Below, piece by piece: positions 11,613-22,011 of a DNA stretch of 64,000 nt (position 1 is the first letter of the stretch; each line of letters begins with the position of its first letter). The notes under the pieces are model-generated. The model saw only the letters and a program-made list of their open reading frames with translations, did not search any database and was not told the DNA's origin. The DNA lies in NCBI GenBank assembly GCA_033439685.1, contig JAUEDM010000001.1, forward strand, positions 7,998,001-8,062,000, read 5' to 3'. The stretch comes from Apodospora peruviana. Its lineage: Eukaryota > Ascomycota > Sordariomycetes > Sordariales > Lasiosphaeriaceae. Position numbers and translations under genes: made by a program.

Positions 11613-11958
11613 ATACATACCTTGAACTATATAAGGGTGTATGTAAACTGTATACATAAAGATAAGGCGATGACAGAAGAACCCAACCTAGGTACCTGCT
11701 CAAATATGTCGGCCTCTGTTAATGCTCCCTAACTACCAAGTGCTATTTCGATTTCGATTTCAAAGCTGTGGATGTCCTTCGGCGGAAACCTTGCGGGTTA
11801 ATGAAAAAAAAAATAGACCAGGTAGGTACCTAGGTAGGTAGATAACTCAACATTTAGTCCATGGAACGGAAAAAGACAACGCACATGGACAAACTTCGTA
11901 TTTTCCTGACAATAACGGCCCGGCAACCTTGGAAATAGGGTTCATTTGCTAGGTAGGT
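11613..11958. repeat. Convergent intergenic region with TAGG/GGTACC motifs
   Basis: 346 bases between converging genes. It contains an ACCTAGGTACCTG block at 11687-11698 and a GGTAGGTACCTAGGTAGGTAG block at 11821-11841, members of a motif family found across the intergenic regions of this window. Confidence 0.6.
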
Positions 11959-13607
11959 TTAGGCAGAACACATCACACTCTCCATCCAGGGGTACACGGC
12001 CGCGTTGGCCATGGGGTACCCCATGTGCAGAGCACCAGTGAAGAAACGAGCCTCCTTGGGCGTTCCATACTCGAACAGCATCATCGAGTCTTCGATGGGC
12101 ATGAGTCCGTCGAGAGTGCCCTATTATTTTGCACACAGTTAATAATGCTTGGTTTTCATTGTCTGGCGGGACGCCCGGGTTCCAAAAAATGGGGGAATGG
12201 AGATGATAAACGGGGCAACTCACGTTGATCAACAACAGCCTGGTAGAGGGCTTCTGGATGATGCCCGTCTCAAGCAGCGAAAACTTCTTCTGCACGCCAG
12301 CTTTATACTCCCCAACAGACTTATAACCATGCTTCATCGCCATGGCGGGCGTCAACCTGACATACCCTGTTAGCACACTGTCTCCTCCCCTTTTCTTCAA
12401 ACCCAAGATTAAGAAAGAGGGTTAACTCACTGGAAAGGATACTCATGCCCATCCGCCCTCTCCAACCACTCCCGATCATAGAAGTAATGACATCCAGCCC
12501 CCTGCGCGATAGCGCCAACAAGCTGATGTTTATGCGTATGCGCAATCCTAACAGCATAATACCCACCGCTGCTCAACCCCCAAACCATCACTTTTTTCAT
12601 GTCAAACCGTCCATCCTTACCCATCCACTCGAGCAGACTCGTCCACAGCCGGTCTGGACTGTCCGGGTCGGCGCTGTCGGCCGGACAGTCGGCCGTGCCC
12701 GGGATCTCGACCGTCACGCTACCCCAGCCTCTCTTCAGGAATTCCTCACATCGGACCGTGTTGTCAGGTCTGTACCCGTCCAGACCGGTAAACAAGATCA
12801 CCGTCGGGCATTTTGCGGTGTCAGACGGCGTGAGGACATACACCGGAATGGACTCGCGATCCTTGCCTGCGCGATGGGTGTGCGGCACCATCACTTCTGT
12901 TACAGGAGCGGACCACTTTGATGCGGCGCACATGTACACCTCCTTTTGGGCTTCCCAGGCCTGCCACTTCACTGGGCAGTTGACCTCAGGAAAGGCGGTG
13001 ATGTACGGGAAGCGGGCGATGCGGTAGACGGCGCAGGCACGCAGGTAGAAGTCTGACGCGGTGTCGGTGCTGCCCTGGGCTGAGGCGGCGTCGGCGCGCT
13101 TGGTTAGGTCCTCGGCGATGGGGAAGAAGGCCGATGTGTATTCTGTCGAGGTACCGTCGTTGATGTTGTTCTATTTACAGAAATAACAGGTAGGTAAGTA
13201 GGTCGATAAAGCGGAGTTTGTTAGGGAGGGTGTTTGTTTACTCTGATTAAGAAGTCGAAGATGGGCTCGAAATCTTCATACTGTCCGTCGTGGAAGGGGT
13301 AGACGCTCTTTGAACACTATACACACAATTGGCAGTAACATCAATATTCACACCCTGTTTATTTGTAGTAATGATGTATAGGGGCAACTATGTACGGACC
13401 CCTTTCAGAAGTCGTTGCAGGGGATCATGAAAAACTTACAGGAAACTTCCACTTGGTCTCCCACAATGCCTTGATGCCGTCATGATGAGACATTCTCGCC
13501 TCGAACGCCTTTGTACCCATAATCCAATGCCTCGAAGAAGAACCAGAACTCCCATTGTTGCCACTGCCCCCTGCCTGGCTACCGCTGTCGACCTTGCCAG
13601 GAGCCAT
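11959..13607 (-). CDS. Ayg1-like alpha/beta hydrolase
   Basis: Five exons: 13607-13440, 13316-13242, 13170-12431, 12356-12224 and 12120-11959, giving 425 residues. The protein resembles the fungal Ayg1/FrsA-like hydrolases (PF06500 type). Known members shorten polyketide pyrones, for example YWA1 to tetrahydroxynaphthalene in melanin synthesis. The triad is visible: nucleophile Ser281 in WGLSSGG, Asp376 in GTLDGLMP, and His404 in GALHMGYP. A helical N-terminal lid region (WETKWKFP, SVYPFHDGQYEDFEPIFDFL) precedes the hydrolase core (VILFTGLDGYRPDN). The first 30 residues are Gly/Ser-rich and disordered. No polyketide synthase gene lies within this window, so a pigment role is not supported by context. 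Related hydrolases also act on other esters. No signal peptide. Confidence 0.88.
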
Positions 13608-14480
13608 GTTGAAACCAAGTTATGAGAAAAGTGCTGCTAGTAAACAATAATTGATTGAAAATAACTGAAATGAGAGGCTTGAGACTAGGAGACCACTCGA
13701 ACGACCTTCTGCTTTGTGAAAAGGGGTACGCCGTCCTTGGATAATCCGGAGTAGCTGACTTCGGTCACAGTGCTTCGCCGGCGCCGAATTGGAGCAGGAG
13801 TCGGAGAAGACGATGGTACGCTTTTCTCTCGGACTCTGAGGAAGGGTGTAAGTGGACTTTTATGTCACCAAAAGTGATTCAAGTAAGGGAGAAGAACTGA
13901 CTGAGACTGAAGCAAAGCAATTCGCACGCGGGCGATTGTGGAATGAAGATCCTCCGTCATTTTTAACAGATGGGATTCGACCTCTTATATGGGTATTATT
14001 TTGTCTCTGATAGTAGCTCGAGCCTCTGATAGATAGAGTCAGTGCGAGCGTAAGGCGTGTCGACCGGTCCGTCTCTAAAGTGGTTTGAGCACTGCCGGTA
14101 TCGTGCGGCGCCGGGTATGTCGGTACTGTTCTATAGGTTGAGGTCGGGGTTGGGGATGTCCGTAGTCCGTAGCTATGGTGTGTGTGGTATAACCAACCGT
14201 TGCTAACTGCGGCCCGAGAAATGGTCTTATTTAGACAACTTCAACCAGATCGTAGTTGAACTGTACGACAACGAGAGAGCAAGAAGCAAGACAATGGATT
14301 GTGTGTCTGAAGAAAAGAGCTGCGATGGGGGTGACCAGCAACCTAAAACACGAGGATGGGCAGATTATATAGCAAAGTACAACACACCAACAACAAAGCG
14401 GGGACAGGGGACAGAGGAATCCAAAGAGAGACTCGGAGACAAAGAGAGCTCAGCTCGCAACTGCCTGACCTGCTTGCCCG

Positions 14481-14503
14481 ACCTACCTACCTACCTACCT
14501 TAC
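14481..14503. repeat. (ACCT)n microsatellite
   Basis: Five to six tandem copies of ACCT/CTAC in the intergenic region between the Ayg1-like gene and GNA1. Confidence 0.9.
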
Positions 14504-15571
14504 CCGGTTCTGGACTGGACCGTCGGACGGGGCTGGCCGAGGGAAGCTGAATCCCCTCCCTCCCACGCGCTTCTTGATTCCAGTCCAGGGACTGCGGTCC
14601 GTTGCGGTCCGCACAGGGATACGGTTGTGGATGGGCAAGGTATTACCGCATACAAATGCAAGACGCTGGCTGGCTGAGGTTTCGTTGTCATCCTTTTGAG
14701 GTGAGAGGGAGTTCCGATGGGGGGGTTGTCCAAGGTAGGGAGATCGGCGAGTTGTCAAACCCGTCAGCCATTCAGATCTGATCGTGTGGGAGGTGAGAAA
14801 GCAAGCTCGCAACCGCTCGGCGACCATCACATGTTACCGGCCGGACGATGGATTGCGCTTGTGAGACCGTTACAGTTGGGCGGGGTCAATTGTTGAAGTT
14901 TGTTGGCCAAGGACTCGCTTAAAGCTGAGAAAGATGCTTACCCGGCTGTTGTTAGCGGTGCCCCGCACTGTTTCTGCCCTTTACTGAGCTGCAACGCACA
15001 CCTGCATGAGAGGGGGGTAGACGGGTTGCAAATGGGAAGTGTGTCTTGCTGCGAGAGTTTCCTCTCTGGGAGCCCGGCTCCTCTGACGTCTACGTCAGAT
15101 AATAGAGTACGGATTAGACGAAAGAAGTACACTGCTTACATGGTAGACATCTACTCTATGAACCGAGACAGATATCGTATCTTCGTTACGGCTGTATCAA
15201 ACCATGGTCTGGAGCACTACATGTACTAGTATCTTCAAAATCATGCCACCAGCCTTCGTTCCGTCGCTTGCTGATTGCCTTTTGGCTTCAATATCTAGTT
15301 CCGTTGTATTTTTGAAAGCAACATCGCACCTCTTTAAACTCCGCTGCCAAGCCAGATCTGTGTCCCGTAAAACCCGCAATACATTAACAGACAGACACCA
15401 ACGCACGCAAGCCGTAGTACTTATGTATGTACGCCTAAGTGTGGGCGATCCCGGTGCGTCCTTCGTCATGATTGAATAGGTATGGCGTGCATACCACTGC
15501 CATGGGACGACGACTGTTGCCATCTAGGCCGCCTGCCTCTCAACTCTGACGTATGCGAACGAACGGGGTCG

Positions 15572-15572
15572 A

Positions 15573-15603
<31 letters not shown>

Positions 15604-15604
15604 T
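15572..15604. repeat. (CTGG)n microsatellite
   Basis: About eight uninterrupted copies of the tetranucleotide CTGG, about 100 bases downstream of the GNA1 stop codon (3' side). Confidence 0.9.
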
Positions 15605-15707
15605 AGAGGTGCGTCGGCTTCTGACCTGTACGCACGCACGTGGCATGCTCAATATCATCAGCTAGCCATTCATACAAACGGCCAGTGTCCCCTTTATCGA
15701 AGATGAT

Positions 15708-16317
15708 TTATTGGGATTTAGTACTCTTGGGACCCTCAAAGTAGTGCGCCATCTCCAGGCCGGCCCTCCTGAATCCGCACTTGACATAGAAACCCTCGTT
15801 GGCCTCGCTGCAGTCGAGGATGGTCTTGTAGCAGTCCGTCTTCTCGGCGACGTAGTCAAGCGCCTGGATGATGCGCAGCCCCAGCTTCTTGCCCTGCTGG
15901 TCCTTGGCGACGGCGATGTCTTCAATGTGTCCGACCGATCCGAGGTTGTGGATGCTATTTTTATGGAAAGAGGCGTTCGTTAGTATAGTGTAGTATAATA
16001 TGCCGGGCTGGATGGGCCTCTTCTTACAACTTGCGCTCCACAATCAAAGCACCGGTGCCAACCACGCGCGCCGGGCTGACGTTGGTGTCTTCAATCACCA
16101 GGATAAAGTACCCGCCATCCTGCCTCGACATCCAGCTATAGCGGTCCTCGAACTGTGCCTTTGTGATCACGCCCACCGTCGTCAGCACCCGGAGGCAGTC
16201 GAGGAATCCCGTGTCGAAGTCGCTCCGGCGCAGCGCGCGCAGCTGGTAGCCCTCGGGGAGGGCCGATTGGACTTCGGGAGAGAGCAGCTCGGCTCCGAAA
16301 AGTCCCTGCTCTGCCAT
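15708..16317 (-). CDS. GNA1: Glucosamine 6-phosphate N-acetyltransferase
   Basis: Two exons: 16317-16028 and 15954-15708, joined ...VERKF|IHNLGSVGHIED..., giving 178 residues, the expected size. The intron has an ACTAAC branch site. The enzyme transfers acetyl from acetyl-CoA to glucosamine 6-phosphate, an essential step to UDP-GlcNAc for chitin, N-glycans and GPI anchors, in the cytosol. The GNAT fold is clear: GHIEDIAV strand, acetyl-CoA-binding loop KDQQGKKLGLRII, and conserved C-terminal DCSEANEGFYVKCGFRR with GLEMAHYF at the end. It is divergent from the lipase gene, with 1.7 kb between start codons. Confidence 0.95.
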
Positions 16318-17985
16318 ATTGTGTGTGTGGTGTAATGAACGGCTTCCTGTTTGTCGGACTCGGTGATCTTCAGTTGCTCAAGATGGAGGCCTTCAATTGG
16401 CGTTGTCCGATGGGTTGCGGGGCTTAGGTTATTGGAATTCGGAAATTCGAAATCACGAGTGTGGCGCTCTAGCTGAAATCAATGCGAAATCAAATAAACA
16501 TATAAATCACGGAGTCGGGGAAATTGTCACGAAAAGGGATCAAGGACATTCAGTTATCGTGGGACCCGAAGCTTTATTCTCGCCAACCAGCAAGATATCG
16601 GCAATCTGTCCCTGACAGGAGGCGGCCCAACGGAGCTACCACCCCTCGGGGATTATCCGAAGGGCGCGAGCGAGGCTCAGTCCGCCGTGGGATGGCGCCA
16701 AGAACCAAGAAGGCCCCCACGAGTCACAGGCTGGAAGCGGGAGGCTGAATATAAATAACTTGCCCAGCGTCGTACCTGAACTCGTGTCAGGGGATACAAC
16801 AGTGATGATCTGCAAGCAATAGGATGAATGGTTGAGGATTATATAACATCCAAATACGGGAAGAGGTTTGTTGAAACTTGAATGACAACTGTCCCAAGGG
16901 AGGGTTGGAGTGAGATCATCTCCGACCAACTTGCAACTCCTCATCCGCAAACTTCTTTTTTACCTTGATGCAATAAGTCCGGGGTAGATTGGCCTCGCTG
17001 CATCGTCGAAGCAACATCAACCTTACCTCCACCATCGGGTTGTCAGATCTGAGGTATGAAATGGCCAAGAAAAGGGCAGCATCCAATGCCTCTCAAGGGC
17101 TGGGAGGCTTCTCTTCCATTTGCCCTCCCAGCCAGCGCCTGCCATCGAATTCTCGTCAACAGGAGCCAACCTGGAAGTTCCGTCCCAACTCCCAAGCTGT
17201 TGCATAACGACTACGTTTCTACCTTCGATTAGCGGCACGTTTGTGACGGTTCGATCTATCTTGGCTGTCATTGTCATCGCGGACGACATCGCGGGTCTAA
17301 ACGAGGCGGCGCAAACCCAATTCTTCGTTAGTTCCCAGTTTGCAGTCGACCTCGATATGATCCATGGCAAGCACAACAACCTTGAACGTGGAGAGTAACA
17401 GCAGTCTTTGGAGGCAAAATCATGCAAAACAATGCAAGCAATGCGGGGTTTGGCTGCGGGACAGTCTTGTCCGTCACAGAGGGCATGAGAGCCTTTCGCA
17501 GCTGCCGCTCCGTGGTCTAATGGGGGCTAACAGGGGAGCAGATGACCCCCCTTCGTTAGTCACATGTTAGAGTTTGGATGTGCGGTAACGAAGTTGGGGC
17601 TGGTGAGTGGGTGGTAGCCACTTATACACTTATACTAAGTGTCAGTGAGTGGCAGCCACGCGCCCCAGATGACGACGTGGAATGCGGCCAGCACGACTGA
17701 GGAACGCATGATATAATCTCGTCCTCAAAAGCACGCCCTAGCTCTCGCGCCGCCACCCTCGCTCGCGTGTCCTTGTTGACATTTTAGACATTTCCCTTCA
17801 TATTTGCTGCATGAACTGCATTCATATTCACCTTGACTAGCCGTATATTCTGATATCTGCCTTTTTCTCTCTGCTTTTTCTCTGCCTTCGTCATGACCAC
17901 CCGTTCCTCAACGCCGCTGTGTCCAACTTCCCTCCTCGGTGCAACGTAACTCGCCACACAAAGACGAGAAACCCGCTGTCGATCA
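16318..17985. other. Divergent intergenic region GNA1/lipase
   Basis: 1.67 kb containing both promoters. The last 300 bases before the lipase are pyrimidine-rich (CTCTCGCGCCGCC, TTTTTCTCTCTGC), typical of a fungal 5' leader. The minus-strand frame at 17023-17427 looks random. Confidence 0.5.
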
Positions 17986-20900
17986 ATGGATGACTTTGAC
18001 ATGGCCGGAGACGCCGATGCCGACGTCGAGATGGAGTTCCAAGACTCACGACTAGCCATTATCCCCGACGATAATGTCGTCGCCCAGCTACAGGATCTCG
18101 CGCCCTCCCAGCCTGGCCCGACTCTGCTTCCCTCGCCCGTGGCCAGAGCTGTCAGCTTCGCGACCCGCTCAACCAGTCTTGCTCTGCGCATGGGCACCTT
18201 GGTGACGGGCTACGGCTTTGACGCTGCCAAAGTCACCACCCTGTCCAGCCTCGAGCTCGGCCGCGCAGTGCTCGAAGGCATCCTCGGCAGGGCTGGGCGG
18301 GATGTCATTTCTCGCTCGGGGTCCGTCTCGGCAAAGAGAGATGCCGAGACCGTGTTGGAAAGGAGTTTGGAGAACTTGCACCGTACCATGACCCAGATAG
18401 TATTCTGGACCACGACCGGCTTCCATGTGACTGGTACGACCATAGCCGTTTTTTCTGAGACTTCCTTGCTGTTGCTCTCCACGCTCGACCAGTTCTTCGG
18501 ATCGACCGACTCTTCACGAGCCATGGCGAGCATCATCACCCTCATCCGGCGCGAGTTCCAAAATCCCGCTACAGGAGTACAAGGAGAAAAAGTCGGCGTC
18601 ATTGATCTGATGCTGGGTTTGTGCGGCATGGCATATCTGCAGAGATGGTGCCGCCGCTTGCTCGAGGAGGAGAACCGTAATCTGCGGATTGAGGAGGTGA
18701 TCTGGGATGTTGTCGTTCTCGATGGCGCAAGGGTGGACGTGCACGAGGAGAGTCTCTATGGCATTCACAATGGCGTATACACCGGTGGCCAGTCCTCTGG
18801 AGAGAACCCCACGATGCTGGACGATGCCTCAAACGAGAAGATCCTGGCTACAATCGAGGATCACGGAGCGCGCGACAGTGACGATGAGCAAGACAGACTC
18901 GCAGAGATTCGGCTCAAGCGCCAGATCATGAGATCCCTGCCGGATAATGCGAAAGTGTCCATCACGACCCTGATCAACACCACCAAAACCATCACTGTGG
19001 ACATAACAGGGGGCACGCAGGAGCTTCCGTTCTCTCCTCCTCCGGGAGTAGAGTTAATAGAAGAGAGCAGGAGTACTCAGCAACCCCCACCACGGTCTCA
19101 ACTTCAGCATGACAGCATTCCTGACAGCATACCGCCCACTTGTCGTGTGGTATATCGACTGAATAGAAACAGGGAAAGGAGGACATCGTTCCAGAAAGAA
19201 GACGGAGACATCAGTCAGGTCGCTGGGTATGTCGAACAGGTCGACGATGAAGCTGGCCAAGGTTCCGACACCGAGGTGGAGGAGACACCCCCTCCTCTGC
19301 CTCCAAAGCCATCCGGCACGTCCAGTCTGCTGCACGCACGGCGACCCAGCTCCGCTGCATCAGTGGCTTCCACCTCCTCCACGGCGTCTTCAAAGCCATC
19401 CCGTATTCCAGCACCTACCAAACTAGATACCCCTTCCCCAGGTGCTGAGAATACCGCCAATCAAAAGCGTCCACGGATGCCTCTTACACCGTCCCCTAGC
19501 TTGGCCAACACGCGGCCAAAAGCAGCAGTGTCACGAAAGCCGTCACTCAACAGGTTTCTGGGTTCCAAAACTACAGAGAAGAATACAGAGAAGAAAGGAG
19601 GCCTACGAAACGCTTTCAAGGGCGCCATGTTTAGTAACAAGGATGCCTCAACATCAGGTTCTGACACGGCTGCACCAGCCAAGAAACCAAAACCGAGTTT
19701 TCAAAGCCCATCGGCAAGATCGAAGCCGGCGTCAACGTCACAGCCACGGGCACAGCCAAGGCCTATTGTCACTTCCCCTCCGTCCCGTTCCTCTGTGCCT
19801 AACCGAACCGCGTCTCTAATACCAAAGAGATCACCGCCCCGCGCGCCCGCGGTGAGAAGCACCGGCGTGAAGATCAACGAGGAGCCGTACCCACGCAGTG
19901 CTTCCCGTACGAGCTACATCTCGGTTCACGAGAGACGCCGAGATTCCATGGTATCGCAGACTGACACATACTCGATCACCCCAGCTGCCGACGAATATCG
20001 GCCCATTTCACCATGGACCGTGGAAGAGGACGTGGCCGTCGACCGCCCCTTGGCCAAATCAAAGCCGGATAGGGATATGTCGGAAACGCCGGCGAGAACG
20101 CACCGGCGTGGACAGTCGACAATGTATTCGCCCAGCATCTACACCCTGCGGACCAACGAGTCGCAGGCATCTCTTATTCCGTTATCGTACTACAGAAAGA
20201 GCGCCTTTGGGGACACCGAGGCGCTAGGCACACTGCGTCGGGCCGGGATGGTAGATGGCATCTTTCCCAAGCACCACCTCCTCCGCAACATCACCCGCTT
20301 CATGCGCTTTGCCTCGGCCTCGTATGGGTCCAACTTTCTCAAACTCATGGGGATCGCCAAGGCGATGCCGATCCTGAGAGCGCTGGACGATACACACCAC
20401 GAGCTGCGGTCGTTCGCCCACCACACCCAGTCGGAAGCAGACAGCATCCTCCTGTCGTCGTTCGTCGACCCCCAGGGCGGATCCGACGGCACCGGCTCGA
20501 CCAACACCGGCGTGCCGCTCGTGCACTACATCTCCCTGGACCGCGAATCCAAAGCCGTCGTGCTCGCCTGCCGTGGAACGCTCGGGTTTGAAGACGTCCT
20601 GGCAGACATGACATGCGACTACGACGACCTGGTCTGGCGGGGCAAGACGTACAAGGTGCACAAGGGCATCCACGCCTCGGCACAGCGGTTGCTCTACGGC
20701 GGCGACGGGAGGGTCTTGTACACCCTCAAGCAAGCGCTCGAACAGAACCCGGACTACGGGCTCGTGTTGACTGGCCACTCGCTCGGCGGCGCCGTGACGG
20801 CTCTCCTGGGTGTCATGCTCTCCGAACCTGCGCCGGGCACATCCTTCATGACCTCGTCCGACCCGCACACCAAGCTCCTTGGTGATGGCTTACACTCGAC

Positions 20901-21579
20901 CGCGCCCCCGCGACACGTCTGTCTCCCGGCGGGCCGTCCCGTGCACGTGTATGCCTACGGCCCGCCGTCGACTATGTCTGCGTCCTTGTGCACGGCCACC
21001 CGCGGTCTTATTACTAGTATCGTCAACGGCAACGACATGGTGCCCTACCTCTCGCTGGGCGTGCTGCACGATTTCCAGGCCGTCGCGCTAGCGTTCAAGA
21101 CGGACAACAACGAAGCCAAAGTCGAAGTCCGCCAGCGGATCTGGGAGGCGTTCCAGTCCGGTATCGCGGATAAATGGTACGGCAGCAGCGGGGTTGATGC
21201 CGCGTCCGCCAGCAGCAGCTTCAAGAAGGGGAAAGATGTTCCCGGAGCAGACCCGAGCACAGAAGTTGGGGATGATCAGTGGGCGTACGCTGCGCTGAAA
21301 GTCCTAAGGGCGAGCATGATGAGCACCAAGCTGCTGCCCCCCGGCGAGGTGTTTGCGATTGAGAGCACGCAGGTACTGAGGCGGGAGGCGTTTCTGCTGG
21401 AAGGCGAGGAGGGTAGGGGGATCGGACGGCCTGCCCAGAGGATTGTGCTGAAATATGTGAGGGATGTGGAGAAGAGGTTTAGAGAGGTCAGATTCGGGAC
21501 GAGTATGTTGACTGATCATAGTCCTGGCAAGTATGAGGATGCGTTGAATAAGCTGAAGCAGGGGGTTATGGATTCCTGA
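17986..21579 (+). CDS. Class 3 lipase, sn1-specific diacylglycerol lipase type
   Basis: A single uninterrupted exon of 1197 codons. The N-terminal third (1-300) is folded, with a hydrophobic stretch around 145-170 (FHVTGTTIAVFSETSLLLLS). A low-complexity Pro/Ser/Lys-rich linker spans about 310-740. The lipase domain occupies roughly 755-1195. Catalytic residues fit lipase_3: Ser932 in the GHSLGG elbow, Asp1017 in NGNDMVPY, His1028 in GVLHDF. GTLGFEDVLADMTCDY is the conserved block upstream of the elbow. Diacylglycerol lipases release 2-acylglycerol from membrane diacylglycerol; fungal homologues are mostly uncharacterised. The hydrophobic N-terminal part suggests membrane association (inference). 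The absence of introns in 3.6 kb contrasts with its neighbours. Confidence 0.9.
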   Translation: MDDFDMAGDADADVEMEFQDSRLAIIPDDNVVAQLQDLAPSQPGPTLLPSPVARAVSFATRSTSLALRMGTLVTGYGFDAAKVTTLSSLELGRAVLEGILGRAGRDVISRSGSVSAKRDAETVLERSLENLHRTMTQIVFWTTTGFHVTGTTIAVFSETSLLLLSTLDQFFGSTDSSRAMASIITLIRREFQNPATGVQGEKVGVIDLMLGLCGMAYLQRWCRRLLEEENRNLRIEEVIWDVVVLDGARVDVHEESLYGIHNGVYTGGQSSGENPTMLDDASNEKILATIEDHGARDSDDEQDRLAEIRLKRQIMRSLPDNAKVSITTLINTTKTITVDITGGTQELPFSPPPGVELIEESRSTQQPPPRSQLQHDSIPDSIPPTCRVVYRLNRNRERRTSFQKEDGDISQVAGYVEQVDDEAGQGSDTEVEETPPPLPPKPSGTSSLLHARRPSSAASVASTSSTASSKPSRIPAPTKLDTPSPGAENTANQKRPRMPLTPSPSLANTRPKAAVSRKPSLNRFLGSKTTEKNTEKKGGLRNAFKGAMFSNKDASTSGSDTAAPAKKPKPSFQSPSARSKPASTSQPRAQPRPIVTSPPSRSSVPNRTASLIPKRSPPRAPAVRSTGVKINEEPYPRSASRTSYISVHERRRDSMVSQTDTYSITPAADEYRPISPWTVEEDVAVDRPLAKSKPDRDMSETPARTHRRGQSTMYSPSIYTLRTNESQASLIPLSYYRKSAFGDTEALGTLRRAGMVDGIFPKHHLLRNITRFMRFASASYGSNFLKLMGIAKAMPILRALDDTHHELRSFAHHTQSEADSILLSSFVDPQGGSDGTGSTNTGVPLVHYISLDRESKAVVLACRGTLGFEDVLADMTCDYDDLVWRGKTYKVHKGIHASAQRLLYGGDGRVLYTLKQALEQNPDYGLVLTGHSLGGAVTALLGVMLSEPAPGTSFMTSSDPHTKLLGDGLHSTAPPRHVCLPAGRPVHVYAYGPPSTMSASLCTATRGLITSIVNGNDMVPYLSLGVLHDFQAVALAFKTDNNEAKVEVRQRIWEAFQSGIADKWYGSSGVDAASASSSFKKGKDVPGADPSTEVGDDQWAYAALKVLRASMMSTKLLPPGEVFAIESTQVLRREAFLLEGEEGRGIGRPAQRIVLKYVRDVEKRFREVRFGTSMLTDHSPGKYEDALNKLKQGVMDS

Positions 21580-22011
21580 GCGGATGTAGTATTGATGGTA
21601 TTGTTGGTTGGCATGCCTAATTTGTATGATTATTTGTTTACGACGCTCGACGAATGGACTAGCGGATTGTATGTATGATTTGAGATGCATAAAATGACAA
21701 TAGCTGACGGGCGGCAGGCATCATCAACGGTCGAATGGGGCTCTTGGTTTGGTTATGTTTCCAAACTTCTCAAAATACTATCTGGTCAGGCATAATATGA
21801 TTTGAATATCGTCGATTGAAGCACCTTACTGTTGGATATCATCGCTTCATTTCACTTCCTATCTACCTCATTCTGCCTTTCTTCATCTTCCCGTCTCTTG
21901 ATCTACCGTATCCAATACACATAACGCTTTAATCCTGCCTTACTACCTGCCCCTTTTTACATTATTTTGCACACATTTTACCACAACGCTTTTTATACCT
22001 ATCTAGTCACA
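21580..22011. other. Convergent 3' intergenic region
   Basis: 432 bases between the converging lipase and GH43 genes; AT-richer, no other feature seen. Confidence 0.6.

Larger units (their letters stand above)
13608..15707. other. 2.1-kb intergenic region
   Basis: It separates the head of the Ayg1-like gene from the tail of GNA1. Open frames here (for example 14294-14677) show no family features. It holds two simple repeats listed separately. Nothing else recognised. Confidence 0.5.

Noticed and set aside
15572..15604. Tandem repeat considered as a CRISPR-like or minisatellite array
   Set aside because: It is a simple CTGG tetranucleotide run without spacers.
17023..17427. 134-codon minus-strand frame between GNA1 and the lipase
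   Set aside because: Composition looks random, no domain, and it lies in the promoter-like region upstream of the lipase.
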